Counted from the stretch's first letter, positions 26,888-36,850 are shown. The stretch: DNA of 64,000 nt from PFJX01 sp040757575 (GCA_040757575.1 JBFLXA010000013.1:23321-87320), one strand, 5' to 3'. A program made the numbers and translations. The notes: generated by a model not told the origin, from the letters alone.

Positions 26888-28891
26888 TCAGCCCCGGGCG
26901 AACCAGGTGGCCAGCAGCAACACCCCCACCAGCATGGCGAAGGCATAGTGGTAGATGTAGCCGGATTGCAGGTGGCGCACGACGCCGGCAAGACGGCCGA
27001 TGAGCCGGGCCGAACCGTTCACCAGGGCGCCATCGATGGCTGCCACATCCCCCCAGCGCCACAGCTTGCCCCCCAGCAGGCGGGCGCCGCCGGCGAAGAA
27101 CCAGTCGTTGAAGTCGTCGAAGCCGTATTTCTTGTCCAGGATCACGTACAGGATGTTGAACTGCTGGCGGATCTTCTGGGGCAGGGCAGGGTTCACCATG
27201 TACAGGTAGTAGGCGGAGCCCACCCCCGCCACCGCCAGCCAGAAAGGCAGGGTCTGCAAGCCGTGCACTGCCATGGCGGCGGCGCCGTGGAAGTGCTCGG
27301 CCAGGGAGGCCATGGCCGGGTGGGCTGCCCCATTCACGGTGATGGCGTGGCCGAACCAGCCGCCGAACAGCATGGGCTCGATGGCGATGTAGCCGATGAC
27401 CAGGGAAGGAATCGCCAGCAGGATCAGGGGCAGGGTCACCACCCAGGGGGATTCGTGGGGCGTGCCGTGGTGGCCGCCATGACCGTGTTCGTCGTGGCCA
27501 TGGTGGGCGTGGGCGTTATGGAACCGCTCCTTGCCGTGGAACACCAGGAAGTACATGCGGAAGGAATAGAAGGCGGTGACGAACACCCCGAACACCACGG
27601 CGAAGGTGGCAAACCCGGCCCCGGACAGGTTGGACGCCTCCACCGCCAGGATGATGGAATCCTTGGAATAGAAGCCCGACAGGAAGGGGGTGCCGATCAG
27701 GGCCAGGGAACCGATCAGGGCCGTGATCCAGGTGATGGGCATGTACTTGCGCAGGCCGCCCATGTTGCGGATGTCCTGGTCGTGGTGCATGCCCATGATC
27801 ACCGAACCGGCAGCCAGGAACAGCAAGGCCTTGAAGAAGGCGTGGGTCATCAGGTGGAAGATGGCCACGGAGTAGGCGGAGGCCCCCAGGGCCACGGTCA
27901 TGTAGCCCAGCTGGGACAGGGTGGAATAGGCCACCACCCGCTTGATGTCGTTCTGGATGATGCCCAGGAAGCCCATGAACAGGGCGGTGATGGCGCCGAT
28001 GACCATGACGAAGTTCAGGGCGATGTCCGACAGCTCGAACAGGGGCGACATTCGGGCCACCATGAAGATGCCGGCAGTCACCATGGTGGCGGCGTGGATC
28101 AGGGCGGAGATGGGGGTGGGGCCTTCCATGGAATCCGGCAGCCACACGTGCAGGGGGAACTGGGCGGACTTGCCCATGGCGCCAATGAACAGCAGGATGC
28201 AGATCACCGCCAGCAGGGGCCAGGTGTAACCCTCGATGAGGGAAATGTTGTGGTTGGCCAGGTGGGGCGCCATCTGGAACACCTGGGCGTAATCCAGGCT
28301 GCCGGTGTAGGCCAGCACCAGGCCGATGCCCAGGAGGAAGCCGAAGTCGCCGACGCGGTTAACAAGAAAGGCCTTCAGGTTGGCGTAGATGGCCGTCTCC
28401 CGGGTGTACCAGAAGCCGATCAGCAGGTAGGACACCAGGCCCACCGCCTCCCAGCCGAAGAACAGCTGCAGGAAGTTGTTGCTCATCACCAGCATGAGCA
28501 TGGAGAAGGTGAACAGGGAGATGTAGCTGAAGAAGCGCTGGTAGCCCGGATCTTCCTGCATGTAGCCAATGGTGTAGATGTGCACGCACAGGGACACGAA
28601 GGTCACCACCAGCATCATCATCACCGTCAGCCGGTCGATGAGGAAACCGATCTCCAGGGACAGATCCCCTACCGTCAGCCAGGTGTAGATGCTGCCGTTG
28701 AAGGTGTTGCCCGCCTGCACGTCCTGGAACACCAGCACGGAGGCAATGAAGGAAACCAGCACCCCCAGGATGGTGACCGTATGGGCGCCGGCCCGGCCGA
28801 TGGCCTTGCCGAACAGGCCGGCGATGATCGCGCCGGCCAGGGGGGCCAGGGGCACGATGAGGTAGAGGGTCTTCATGTCCATGATGTCCAT
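26888..28891 (-). CDS. nuoL: NADH-quinone oxidoreductase subunit L
   Basis: A 667-aa pump subunit with about 16 helices, including the long lateral helix near the C-terminus that runs along NuoM and NuoN. The conserved GKSAQFPLHVWLPDSMEGPTPISAL region lies near residues 233-257. A histidine-rich cytoplasmic or loop segment (HNAHAHHGHDEHGHGGHHG, about 452-470) is notable and common in proteobacterial NuoL. Start codons MDIMDMKT give three options a few codons apart. Confidence 0.97.
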   Translation of the reverse strand: MDIMDMKTLYLIVPLAPLAGAIIAGLFGKAIGRAGAHTVTILGVLVSFIASVLVFQDVQAGNTFNGSIYTWLTVGDLSLEIGFLIDRLTVMMMLVVTFVSLCVHIYTIGYMQEDPGYQRFFSYISLFTFSMLMLVMSNNFLQLFFGWEAVGLVSYLLIGFWYTRETAIYANLKAFLVNRVGDFGFLLGIGLVLAYTGSLDYAQVFQMAPHLANHNISLIEGYTWPLLAVICILLFIGAMGKSAQFPLHVWLPDSMEGPTPISALIHAATMVTAGIFMVARMSPLFELSDIALNFVMVIGAITALFMGFLGIIQNDIKRVVAYSTLSQLGYMTVALGASAYSVAIFHLMTHAFFKALLFLAAGSVIMGMHHDQDIRNMGGLRKYMPITWITALIGSLALIGTPFLSGFYSKDSIILAVEASNLSGAGFATFAVVFGVFVTAFYSFRMYFLVFHGKERFHNAHAHHGHDEHGHGGHHGTPHESPWVVTLPLILLAIPSLVIGYIAIEPMLFGGWFGHAITVNGAAHPAMASLAEHFHGAAAMAVHGLQTLPFWLAVAGVGSAYYLYMVNPALPQKIRQQFNILYVILDKKYGFDDFNDWFFAGGARLLGGKLWRWGDVAAIDGALVNGSARLIGRLAGVVRHLQSGYIYHYAFAMLVGVLLLATWFARG

Positions 28892-28897
28892 GCCGGC

Positions 28898-29206
28898 TTA
28901 TCCCTTCAGGCGGTCCAGGTCTTCCACGTTGATGCTCTTCAGGTTGCGGAAGAGCACCACGAGGATGGCCAGGCCGATGGCGGATTCCGCCGCGGCCACG
29001 GTAAGAATGAAGAACACGAACACCTGGCCGGCCATGTCGTTCAGGTAGGCGGAGAAGGCGACGAAGTTCATGTTCACCGCCAGGAGCATCAGTTCGATGG
29101 CCATGAGCAGGATGATTACGTTCTTGCGGTTCAGGAAAATGCCCACCACGCTGATGGCGAACAGGATGGAACCCAGGATGAGGTAATGGGAAAGTCCGAC
29201 GTCCAT
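28898..29206 (-). CDS. nuoK: NADH-quinone oxidoreductase subunit K
   Basis: A 102-aa, three-helix membrane subunit. Conserved glutamates for proton transfer lie within helix 2 (IELMLLAVN near residues 38-46) and helix 3 (AAAESAIGLAILV near 69-81). The gap to nuoL is 6 bp, and to nuoJ 5 bp. Confidence 0.97.
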   Translation of the reverse strand: MDVGLSHYLILGSILFAISVVGIFLNRKNVIILLMAIELMLLAVNMNFVAFSAYLNDMAGQVFVFFILTVAAAESAIGLAILVVLFRNLKSINVEDLDRLKG

Positions 29207-29211
29207 GTTTT

Positions 29212-29832
29212 TCAGTCCTCGTCTTCGTCGGATTTGGCCTCGGGCTTCTGAGGCTTCACGTTCACCAGGCGGATGCGGTCCGCACGCTTCACCTTCACCT
29301 GCAGGCCCGGGTTCATGGACTTGTTGCCGGCCCGCTTGCGGTGGGTGAGGACGATGGCGGCGATCATGGCCACCAGCAGCAGCACGGCTGCCAGTTCAAA
29401 GGGGTAGACGTACTCGGTGTAGAGCAGCAGGCCCAGTTCCCTGGTGTTGCTGTAATCCGCCGCCTTGGCCAGGGGTTCCGCCAGGCCCAGGTCCTTGCCG
29501 CCCAGCACCAGGGCCATTTCCACCACCATCAGGCCGCCTACCAGCAGGCCGGCAGGCAGGTAGGTCCAGAAGCCCTTGCGCATTTCCTCCAGGTTGATGT
29601 CCAGCATCATCACCACGAAGAGGAACAGCACCATCACCGCGCCGATGTAGACCAGCACCAGGGTGATGGCCAGGAACTCCGCCTGGAGCAGCATCCACAG
29701 GCCGGCGGCGGTGAAGAAGGCCAGCACCAGGGCCAGAGCCGCATGCACCGGGTTGCGGGCGGTGATCACGCGCAGACCCGCCAGCAGCAGGATGGCGGAG
29801 AGGATGTAGAAAACGAGGTCTTGGAAGTCCAT
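29212..29832 (-). CDS. nuoJ: NADH-quinone oxidoreductase subunit J
   Basis: A 206-aa subunit with five helices in the first 165 residues, including the VLVYIGAVMVLFLFVVMM helix that bends to a pi-bulge in solved structures. The C-terminal 40 residues form a charged cytoplasmic or membrane-surface tail (KRADRIRLV to KSDEDED) typical of betaproteobacterial NuoJ. It follows nuoI by 22 bp. Confidence 0.96.
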   Translation of the reverse strand: MDFQDLVFYILSAILLLAGLRVITARNPVHAALALVLAFFTAAGLWMLLQAEFLAITLVLVYIGAVMVLFLFVVMMLDINLEEMRKGFWTYLPAGLLVGGLMVVEMALVLGGKDLGLAEPLAKAADYSNTRELGLLLYTEYVYPFELAAVLLLVAMIAAIVLTHRKRAGNKSMNPGLQVKVKRADRIRLVNVKPQKPEAKSDEDED

Positions 29833-29854
29833 TCAGCGTCCCATCAACGGGCCA

Positions 29855-30346
29855 TCAACGATATTTGGCGTCATCCGCCCGGTCCTGGGCGATCTGGGCT
29901 TCGTACTTGTCCCCCACCGCCAGGAGCATGTCCTTGGTGTAGTAGAGGTCGCCCTTCTGCTCGCCGTGGTATTCCAGGATGCGGGTCTCGACGATGGCGT
30001 CCACCGGGCAGGCTTCCTCGCAGAAGCCGCAGAAGATGCACTTGGTGAGGTCGATGTCGTAGACCGTGGTGCGGCGTGTGCCGTCATCCCGCTGTTCCGA
30101 TTCGATCTTGATGGCCAGGGCCGGGCAGACTGCTTCGCACAGCTTGCAGGCGATGCAGCGTTCCTCGCCGTTGGGATAACGGCGCTGGGCATGGAGCCCC
30201 CGGAAACGGCCGGACTGGGGCGTCTTTTCTTCCGGGAACTGCACCGTGATCTTGCGGGCGAAGAAATGCCGGCCGGTGAGGGCCATGCCGCGCACCAGCT
30301 CGGTGAGCAGGAAGGTGTCGAAAAAGGATTTGATGGATTTCAGCAT
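29855..30346 (-). CDS. nuoI: NADH-quinone oxidoreductase subunit I
   Basis: A 163-aa iron-sulfur subunit at the membrane junction of complex I. Two CxxCxxCxxxCP motifs (CIACKLCEAVCP near 61-72 and CIFCGFCEEACP near 100-111) bind the N6a and N6b [4Fe-4S] clusters on the path to N2. Length and order are normal. Confidence 0.97.
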   Translation of the reverse strand: MLKSIKSFFDTFLLTELVRGMALTGRHFFARKITVQFPEEKTPQSGRFRGLHAQRRYPNGEERCIACKLCEAVCPALAIKIESEQRDDGTRRTTVYDIDLTKCIFCGFCEEACPVDAIVETRILEYHGEQKGDLYYTKDMLLAVGDKYEAQIAQDRADDAKYR

Positions 30347-30365
30347 GGTGTATCCCTTCGCCTCC

Positions 30366-31394
30366 TCAGTGGAACAGATAGCCGAAAGGCGTCTGCATGG
30401 CAGCCCCCACCACGAGGATCCACACCAGGGTCACGGGGATGAACACCTTCCAGCCCAGGCGCATGATCTGGTCATAGCGGTAGCGGGGGAAGGTGGCCCG
30501 GAACCACAGGAACAGGAAGAGCACGAAGCTCATCTTGGCGAACATCCACAGGATGCCGTCCGGCAGGAAGGGCAGCGGCGACAGCCAGCCCCCCAGGAAC
30601 ATGACGCTGGTCAGGCCGGCGATGAGGATCATGTTGGCGTATTCCGCCAGGAAGAACACGGCGAAGGCCATGCCGGAATATTCCACGTGGAAGCCGGCGA
30701 CGATCTCCGATTCTCCTTCCGCCACGTCGAAGGGGGCCCGGTTGGTTTCCGCCACACCGGAGATCAGGTACACCAGGAACAGGGGGAACAGGGGCAGCCA
30801 GTACCACTGCCAGAAACCGCCCTGCTGGCCGTTGACGATGTCGATGAGGTTGAGGCTCTGGGAGGACATCAACACCCCCACCAGGGCAAAGCCCATGGCG
30901 ATCTCGTAGGACACGATCTGGGCGGAAGAACGCAGGGCCCCCAGGAAGGCGTACTTGGAGTTGGAAGCCCAGCCGGCGATCACCACGCCGTACACCCCCA
31001 TGGAGGTGATGGCCATGATGTACAGCAGGCCGGCGTTGACGTTGGCCAGCACCAGCTCGTCGGTGAAGGGGAACACCGCCCAGGCCGCCAGGGCCGGGGC
31101 GATGGCCAGCACCGGCCCCAACAGGAAGAGGCCCTTGTTGGCGCCGCTGGGAATGACGATTTCCTTCATCAACAGCTTCAGGCCGTCGGCGATGGGTTGC
31201 AGCAGGCCGAAATAACCCACCCGGTTGGGGCCGATGCGCACCTGCATGTAGCCGATGACCTTGCGTTCGGCATAGGTCAGGTAGGCCACGCCGATCATCA
31301 GGGGGGCGACGATGAGGACGATCTTCACCAGGGTCCAGAGGGGCAGCCAGGCCGGACCCAGCAGATCCGCAACGGGGGCAAGCAAGGCATCCAT
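30366..31394 (-). CDS. nuoH: NADH-quinone oxidoreductase subunit H
   Basis: A 342-aa, eight-helix subunit that forms the quinone entry chamber with NuoB and NuoD. Conserved acidic loop motifs are present: RIGPNRVGYFGLLQPIADGLK near 57-77 and ETNRAPFDVAEGESEIVAGF near 215-235. It overlaps nuoG by one base at the junction. Confidence 0.97.
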   Translation of the reverse strand: MDALLAPVADLLGPAWLPLWTLVKIVLIVAPLMIGVAYLTYAERKVIGYMQVRIGPNRVGYFGLLQPIADGLKLLMKEIVIPSGANKGLFLLGPVLAIAPALAAWAVFPFTDELVLANVNAGLLYIMAITSMGVYGVVIAGWASNSKYAFLGALRSSAQIVSYEIAMGFALVGVLMSSQSLNLIDIVNGQQGGFWQWYWLPLFPLFLVYLISGVAETNRAPFDVAEGESEIVAGFHVEYSGMAFAVFFLAEYANMILIAGLTSVMFLGGWLSPLPFLPDGILWMFAKMSFVLFLFLWFRATFPRYRYDQIMRLGWKVFIPVTLVWILVVGAAMQTPFGYLFH

Positions 31395-33700
31395 CAGGCA
31401 CGCTCCACGGTAATGGCACCGAACCGGGCGCCCAGGGTGGCGCTAGCCGGCACCCGCACCACGCCATCGGCCAGGCGGTCATCCCGGTGCAAGGTCATTT
31501 CCGCCATGGCATCTCCCTGCCGCACCCGCACGCGGACGCCGGCTTCCAGCCCCAGCCGGCCCAGCAGGGCGCCGCTGACATGGGCCTCCGGCTGGACACC
31601 GGCCGTGGCCTGGAGGGCGGGTGCCCGGCGGGTCAGAGGGTCCAGGCCGTACAGGGGGGTCTCGCCCAGGCGGCTCACACCCTCCACAGGGTCCAGGCTA
31701 CCCAGGCTCACCCCGGCAATGGCATTGCTCAGGTGGGCCGCAATGTTCTCCTGCCCCTGGGGCAGGGCATCGGCCCGCACGGACTCCACGCTTTCGTAAT
31801 CAAAGCCGTTCAGGGACAGCAGGTTGCCCAGCACCCGCAGCACCTTCCAGGCGGGACGGGCTTCGCCCTGGGGCTTCACGGCGCCGTGGAAGGTCTGCAT
31901 GCGGCCTTCCATGTTCACGTAGGCGCCACCGGTCTCGGTGAAGGGGGCGATGGGCAGCAGCACGTCGCAGTCTTCCAGGGCGGCGCTCTTGTAGGCGGTG
32001 AGGGCCACGGAGAATTCGGCGGTCTTGAGGGCGGCCCGGGCGGCGGCGGCGTCGAAGGCGTCCAGTTCCGGTTCCAGGCCCATCAACACATAAGCTGAGC
32101 GGGGCTGGGCCAGCATGGCGGCGGCGTTGAGGCCGCTGGGCCCTGGCAGCACGCCGGCCAGTTGGGCGCCCACGGAGTTGGCCGCCACGGACAGGAATCC
32201 CAGGGAGGCGCCGCATTGCTCGGCGATGGCCTGGGCCAGGGCGTGGAGGCGGTCCGCGTCCGGGTGGTTCTGGGCCAGGGCGCCCAGCAAAACGGCTTTC
32301 CTCTCGCCGGCCATCAGGCTGTCGGCTATGGCGCGGGCGGCGTCGGACACCTGCACGTCCCCCACGTCCACATTCATTGCCTTGGCGATCTGGGCCAGGG
32401 CGTTCACCCAGCCGGCGGGGGGGGCGATGAGCTTGCCCTGGACCGGGCAGAGCAGGTTGTCGTCGGCGGCATGCACCAGGTTCAACTGGCCGCCGCATTT
32501 CACGGCCTTGCGCAGGCGCCGGGCCACCAGGGGCTGCTCCTGGCGCAGGGTGCTGCCCACCAGCAGGACCCGTTCCAGGTTGTCCAGTTCGGCGATGGGC
32601 AGGCCCAGCCAGCGGGCCGTGGCCATGCCCGCCTGGCCGACCGTGCTACCGGCCTGGGCCAGGCGGTGGTCGATGTTTTCCGTGCCCAGGCCCCGCAGCA
32701 CCTTGGTGAACAGGTAGAGCTCTTCCACGGTCTGGTGGGCCGAGGCCAGGCCGCCGATGGCAGCGCTGCCCTTTTCCTGGCGGATGCGGGCCAGGTTTGC
32801 GGCCACCTTTTCCAGGGCGTCCTGCCAGCCCACGGCACGCCAGGCGCCGTTGTCCTTCACCAGGGGCTGGGTCAGGCGTTCTTCGCTGTTCAGGGCCTCG
32901 TAGCTGTAGCGGTCCCGGTCGGCGATCCAGCACTCGTTCACGGGTTCGTTTTCCTGGGGCACCACGCGGAAGACCTTGCCGTTCTTCACGTGCACCTGGA
33001 CGTTGGCGCCCAGGCCGTCATGGGGGCTCACCGACTTGCGCCGGGACAGCTCCCAGGAACGGGCAGCGTAGCGGAAGGGCTTGCTGGTCAGCGCGCCCAC
33101 GGGGCATAGCTCGATGACGTTGCCGGACAGTTCGTGGGTCACCTGGGCTTCCAGGAAGGGCATCACCTCGGTGTGCTCGCCCCGGCCCGCCATGCCCAAC
33201 TCCATGAGGCCGGCCACTTCCTGGCCGAAGCGCACGCAGCGGCTGCAATGGATGCAGCGGGTCATGTCGGTGGCGATGAGGGGACCCAGGTCCTTTTCCT
33301 TCACCACCCGCTTGGGCTCGCTGTACTTGGAAGCGGAACCGCCATAGCCCACGGCCATGTCCTGGAGCATGCATTCGCCGCCCTGGTCGCAGATGGGGCA
33401 ATCCAGGGGATGGTTGATGAGCAGGAACTCCATTACACCCTTCTGGGCCTCGATGGCCTTGGGGGAATGGGTCTTCACCTTCATTCCGTCGGTGACCGGA
33501 GTGGCACAGGCTGGCAGGGGCTTGGGGGCCTTTTCCACTTCCACCAGGCACATGCGGCAGTTGGCGGCAATGGACAGCTTCTTGTGGTAGCAGAAATGGG
33601 GAATGGCAATGCCGGCCTGGTGGGCGGCATCCATCACCGTCGCCCCCGGGGCGACTTCCAGTTCCTGGCCGTCGATTTCGATTACTGGCATGTCAGCCAC
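31394..33700 (-). CDS. nuoG: NADH-quinone oxidoreductase subunit G
   Basis: A 768-aa peripheral-arm subunit carrying several iron-sulfur clusters. The N-terminal [2Fe-2S] ligands include HFCYHKK and NCRMCLVE; the [4Fe-4S] ligands DCPICDQGGEC and CIHCSRCVRF follow near 97-160; a molybdopterin-like domain fills the rest but has no catalytic role in the family. It overlaps nuoF by 8 bp. The length is within the betaproteobacterial range. Confidence 0.97.
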   Translation of the reverse strand: MADMPVIEIDGQELEVAPGATVMDAAHQAGIAIPHFCYHKKLSIAANCRMCLVEVEKAPKPLPACATPVTDGMKVKTHSPKAIEAQKGVMEFLLINHPLDCPICDQGGECMLQDMAVGYGGSASKYSEPKRVVKEKDLGPLIATDMTRCIHCSRCVRFGQEVAGLMELGMAGRGEHTEVMPFLEAQVTHELSGNVIELCPVGALTSKPFRYAARSWELSRRKSVSPHDGLGANVQVHVKNGKVFRVVPQENEPVNECWIADRDRYSYEALNSEERLTQPLVKDNGAWRAVGWQDALEKVAANLARIRQEKGSAAIGGLASAHQTVEELYLFTKVLRGLGTENIDHRLAQAGSTVGQAGMATARWLGLPIAELDNLERVLLVGSTLRQEQPLVARRLRKAVKCGGQLNLVHAADDNLLCPVQGKLIAPPAGWVNALAQIAKAMNVDVGDVQVSDAARAIADSLMAGERKAVLLGALAQNHPDADRLHALAQAIAEQCGASLGFLSVAANSVGAQLAGVLPGPSGLNAAAMLAQPRSAYVLMGLEPELDAFDAAAARAALKTAEFSVALTAYKSAALEDCDVLLPIAPFTETGGAYVNMEGRMQTFHGAVKPQGEARPAWKVLRVLGNLLSLNGFDYESVESVRADALPQGQENIAAHLSNAIAGVSLGSLDPVEGVSRLGETPLYGLDPLTRRAPALQATAGVQPEAHVSGALLGRLGLEAGVRVRVRQGDAMAEMTLHRDDRLADGVVRVPASATLGARFGAITVERA

Positions 33701-34979
33701 CCACCATGCAACGCTTGTTGGCGATGTGATACTCGAATTCCTGGCGGAAGTGCTTCACGAAGCTAACCACCGGCCCCACGGCCGCGTCCCCCAGGGCACA
33801 GATGGTGCGACCGCCGATGTTGCCGCCGATGCGCACCAGCTCGTCCAGGTCCTCGGGCCGGCCCTGGCCGTGCTCGATGCGGTGGACGATGCGGTACATC
33901 CAGCCGGTGCCCTCCCGACAGGGGGTGCACTGGCCGCAGGATTCCTCGAAGTAGAAGTAGGACAGCCGCTCCAGGGCCCGCACCATGCACACGGTCTCGT
34001 CCATGACGATGACGGCGCCGGAACCCAGCATGGAACCGGCCTTGGCGATGGAATCGAAGTCCAGGGTGCAGTCCATCATCACGTCGGCGGGCAGCACGGG
34101 GGCGGAGGAACCGCCGGGGATGACGGCCTTCAATTTATGTCCGTTGCGCACGCCGCCGGCCATTTCCAGCAGGTCCGCGAAGGGGGTACCCAGGGGAATC
34201 TCGTAGTTGCCCGGCTTGTTCACGTGGCCGGAGATGGAAAAGATCTTCGAACCGCCGTTGTTGGGTTTGCCCAGCTCCAGGAAGGCCTGGCCGCCGTGGC
34301 GCATGATCCAGGGGATGCTGGCCAGGGTCTCGGTGTTGTTGATGGTGGTGGGCTTGCCGTAGAGGCCAAAGCTGGCGGGGAACGGCGGCTTGAAGCGGGG
34401 CTGTCCCTTCTTGCCTTCGATGGATTCCAGCAGGGCGGTTTCTTCGCCGCAGATGTAGGCGCCGTAGCCGTGGTGGGCGTGGAGGTCGAAATCCCAGCCG
34501 GAACCCAGGATGTTCTTGCCCAGGAAACCGGCGGCCCGGGCTTCTTCCAGGGCTTTTTCCCAGGAGGCGTACTGCTCGAAGATTTCGCCGTGGATGTAGT
34601 TGTAGCCCGCCTTCGCCCCCAGGGTGTAGCCGGCGATGATCATGCCCTCGATGAGCTGGTGGGGGTTGTAGATGAGGATGTCCCGGTCCTTGAAGGTGCC
34701 CGGTTCGCCTTCGTCGGTGTTGCACACCACATATTTGTCGCCGGGAAAGCTGCGGGGCATGAAGCTCCACTTCAGGCCTGTGGGGAAGCCCGCACCGCCC
34801 CGGCCCCGCAGTGCGCTGGTCTTGACCTCGGCGATGATGTCTTCCGCCGGGGTCTTTTCCGCCAGGATCTTCTTCAGGGCCTCATAGCCCCCGTGAGCCG
34901 TATAGGTGGCCAGGCTGGCGGGGTTGTCGTAACCCAGGGTCCAGAGGCACACCTGGGTGTCGGGTGTGTTCAAACTCAT
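33693..34979 (-). CDS. nuoF: NADH-quinone oxidoreductase subunit F
   Basis: A 428-aa subunit that binds NADH, FMN and the N3 [4Fe-4S] cluster. The NADH/FMN region GRGGAGFPTGLKWSF lies near residues 54-68 and YICGEETALLESIEGKKGQPR near 176-196. N3 ligands are in ESCGQCTPCREG near 345-356 plus a later Cys. It overlaps nuoE by ATGA and nuoG by 8 bp. Confidence 0.98.
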   Translation of the reverse strand: MSLNTPDTQVCLWTLGYDNPASLATYTAHGGYEALKKILAEKTPAEDIIAEVKTSALRGRGGAGFPTGLKWSFMPRSFPGDKYVVCNTDEGEPGTFKDRDILIYNPHQLIEGMIIAGYTLGAKAGYNYIHGEIFEQYASWEKALEEARAAGFLGKNILGSGWDFDLHAHHGYGAYICGEETALLESIEGKKGQPRFKPPFPASFGLYGKPTTINNTETLASIPWIMRHGGQAFLELGKPNNGGSKIFSISGHVNKPGNYEIPLGTPFADLLEMAGGVRNGHKLKAVIPGGSSAPVLPADVMMDCTLDFDSIAKAGSMLGSGAVIVMDETVCMVRALERLSYFYFEESCGQCTPCREGTGWMYRIVHRIEHGQGRPEDLDELVRIGGNIGGRTICALGDAAVGPVVSFVKHFRQEFEYHIANKRCMVGG

Positions 34980-35449
34980 TTCAAGTCATCCAGGAGTTTG
35001 TCCACCGTCTCGGGAGTCAGGTGGGTGTGCATCTTGTGGTTGTTGTGCAGGCACAGGGGACCATGGCCGCAGGTACCCATGCACTCGCCTTCCTTCAGGG
35101 TGAAACGCCCGTCCGGGGTGGTCTCGCCGAAACCGATGCCCAGCTTGGCCTTCAGGCGTTCGGCCACCTGGTCCGCACCCTGCAACTGGCAGGGCAGGTT
35201 GGTGCACACGGTGATCTTGTGGCGGCCCACGGGTTCCAGATCGTACATGTTGTAGAAGGTGGCCACCTCGTAGGCAGCGATGGCGGGCATCTCCAGGTAA
35301 TCGGCCACATAGGCGATGGTGTCCTTGGACAGCCAGCCCAGTTCCGTCTGGGCGATGCGCAGGGCGCCCATCACCGCAGACTGCTTCTGGTCTGCCGGGT
35401 ACTTGGCGACTTCCTGGTCGATAAGGGAAAGGGACTCTTGGGACAACAT
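34976..35449 (-). CDS. nuoE: NADH-quinone oxidoreductase subunit E
   Basis: A 157-aa thioredoxin-like subunit with the N1a [2Fe-2S] cluster. Ligands are the two cysteines of CTNLPCQ (near 82-88; the pattern is C-x4-C) and the CMGTCGHGP pair near 119-127. It pairs with NuoF in the electron-input module. Its start overlaps the nuoD stop by one base. Confidence 0.97.
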   Translation of the reverse strand: MLSQESLSLIDQEVAKYPADQKQSAVMGALRIAQTELGWLSKDTIAYVADYLEMPAIAAYEVATFYNMYDLEPVGRHKITVCTNLPCQLQGADQVAERLKAKLGIGFGETTPDGRFTLKEGECMGTCGHGPLCLHNNHKMHTHLTPETVDKLLDDLK

Positions 35450-36702
35450 CAGCGGTCGATCTCCCCGAACACAATATCCATGGTGCCGATGATGGCCACC
35501 GCGTCGGCAATCATGTGGCCCCGGGCCATTTCGTCCATGGCCGCCAGGTGGGGGAACCCGGGGGCGCGGATCTTCAGGCGATAGGGTTTGTTGGCGCCGT
35601 CGGACACCAGGTAAATGCCAAATTCGCCCTTGGGATGCTCCACCGCCGCATAGGCTTCGCCTTCGGGCACGTGCATGCCCTCGGTGAACAGCTTGAAGTG
35701 GTGGATCAGTTCTTCCATGTTGGATTTCATGGACTCCCGGGAAGGCGGCGCCACCTTGTGGTTGTCACTGATCACCGGGCCGGGGTTCTTCTTAAGCCAC
35801 TCCACACATTGCTTGATGATGCGGTTGGACTGGCGCATTTCCTCGATGCGCACCAGGTAACGGTCGTAGCAGTCGCCGTTGCGGCCCACGGGGATTTCGA
35901 AATCCATGCGGTCATAGACCTCGTAGGGCTGGTGCTTGCGCAAATCCCAGGCCACGCCGGAACCGCGCAGCATGGGACCGGTGCAGCCCAGGGCCTTGGC
36001 CCGGTCCGGGTCCAGCACGCCGATGCCCACGGTGCGCTGCTTCCAGATGCGGTTGTCGGTGAGCAGGGTTTCATACTCGTCCACGTAGCGGGGGAAGCGG
36101 TTGGCGAAATCCTCGATGAAATCCAGCACCGAGCCCTGCCGGTTGGCGTTCATTTCCGCCATGGCGGCCGCGTTGCGGGTGTGCTGGGCGCTGTACTGGG
36201 GCATGCGGTCCGGCAGGTCCCGGTAGACGCCGCCGGGACGGTAGTAGGCCGCGTGCATGCGGGCGCCAGACACGGCCTCGTAAACGTCCATGAGGTCTTC
36301 CCGCTCCCGGAAGGCGTAGAGGAATACGGTCATGGCGCCGATGTCCAGGGCATGGGCACCCAGCCACAACAGGTGGTTGAGGATGCGGGTGATTTCGTCG
36401 AACATCACCCGGATGTACTGGGCCCGCTCCGGCACCGGCAGTTGCAGGAGCTTTTCGATGGCCATGACATAGGCATGCTCGTTGGCCATCATGGACACGT
36501 AGTCCAGCCGGTCCATGTAGGGCACGGACTGGAGGAAGGTCTTGTGCTCCGCCAGCTTTTCGGTGCCCCGGTGCAACAAGCCGATATGGGGGTCGGCCCG
36601 CTCGATGACTTCGCCGTCCAGTTCCAGCACCAGGCGCAGCACGCCGTGGGCGGCGGGGTGCTGGGGGCCAAAGTTGAGCGTGTAATTGCGAATTTCGGCC
36701 AT
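35449..36702 (-). CDS. nuoD: NADH-quinone oxidoreductase subunit D
   Basis: A 417-aa subunit related to [NiFe]-hydrogenase large subunits; it forms the quinone site with NuoB. GPQHPAAHGVLR (residues 12-23) and LHRGTEKLAE (near 43-52) line that site. The ATG at 36702 follows GGAGGG at a good distance, and MAEIRNYTLNFGPQHP is the family start; a TTG three codons earlier is open but has no proper ribosome site. The 5' end of this gene is echoed twice upstream by a 146-bp repeat. Confidence 0.97.
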   Translation of the reverse strand: MAEIRNYTLNFGPQHPAAHGVLRLVLELDGEVIERADPHIGLLHRGTEKLAEHKTFLQSVPYMDRLDYVSMMANEHAYVMAIEKLLQLPVPERAQYIRVMFDEITRILNHLLWLGAHALDIGAMTVFLYAFREREDLMDVYEAVSGARMHAAYYRPGGVYRDLPDRMPQYSAQHTRNAAAMAEMNANRQGSVLDFIEDFANRFPRYVDEYETLLTDNRIWKQRTVGIGVLDPDRAKALGCTGPMLRGSGVAWDLRKHQPYEVYDRMDFEIPVGRNGDCYDRYLVRIEEMRQSNRIIKQCVEWLKKNPGPVISDNHKVAPPSRESMKSNMEELIHHFKLFTEGMHVPEGEAYAAVEHPKGEFGIYLVSDGANKPYRLKIRAPGFPHLAAMDEMARGHMIADAVAIIGTMDIVFGEIDR

Positions 36703-36704
36703 GA

Positions 36705-36848
36705 TCAGCAACCCTCCATCGAAGGCAGCACGCCAACATCCCGAAAACGCAGCTCAACTTCGACGCAGGCTAACCTTTGCGCAGCAAAGGTTAAGGCCGC
36801 AGGCCGGCCGGAGACAAAGTTCAGCGTGTAGTTGCGGATCTCAGCCAT
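36705..36848 (-). CDS. Mini-ORF of 47 codons beginning like NuoD
   Basis: This ATG-started ORF begins MAEIRNYTLNF, identical to the first 11 residues of NuoD, then diverges into a peptide with LTFAAQRLACVEVELR and ends TGA just 2 bp before the nuoD ATG. It parallels a second 47-codon ORF upstream. The spacing would let ribosomes pass from one ORF to the next, so it may be a translated relay peptide or simply debris that remained open. It was too short for routine ORF calling. Confidence 0.35.
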   Translation of the reverse strand: MAEIRNYTLNFVSGRPAALTFAAQRLACVEVELRFRDVGVLPSMEGC

Positions 36849-36850
36849 GC

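Noticed and set aside
23884..29251. Very long plus-strand ORFs (517 and 925 codons) opposite nuoN, nuoM and nuoL
   Set aside because: His/Gly/Gln/Asp-rich translations are the antisense image of membrane genes and overlap verified complex I subunits.
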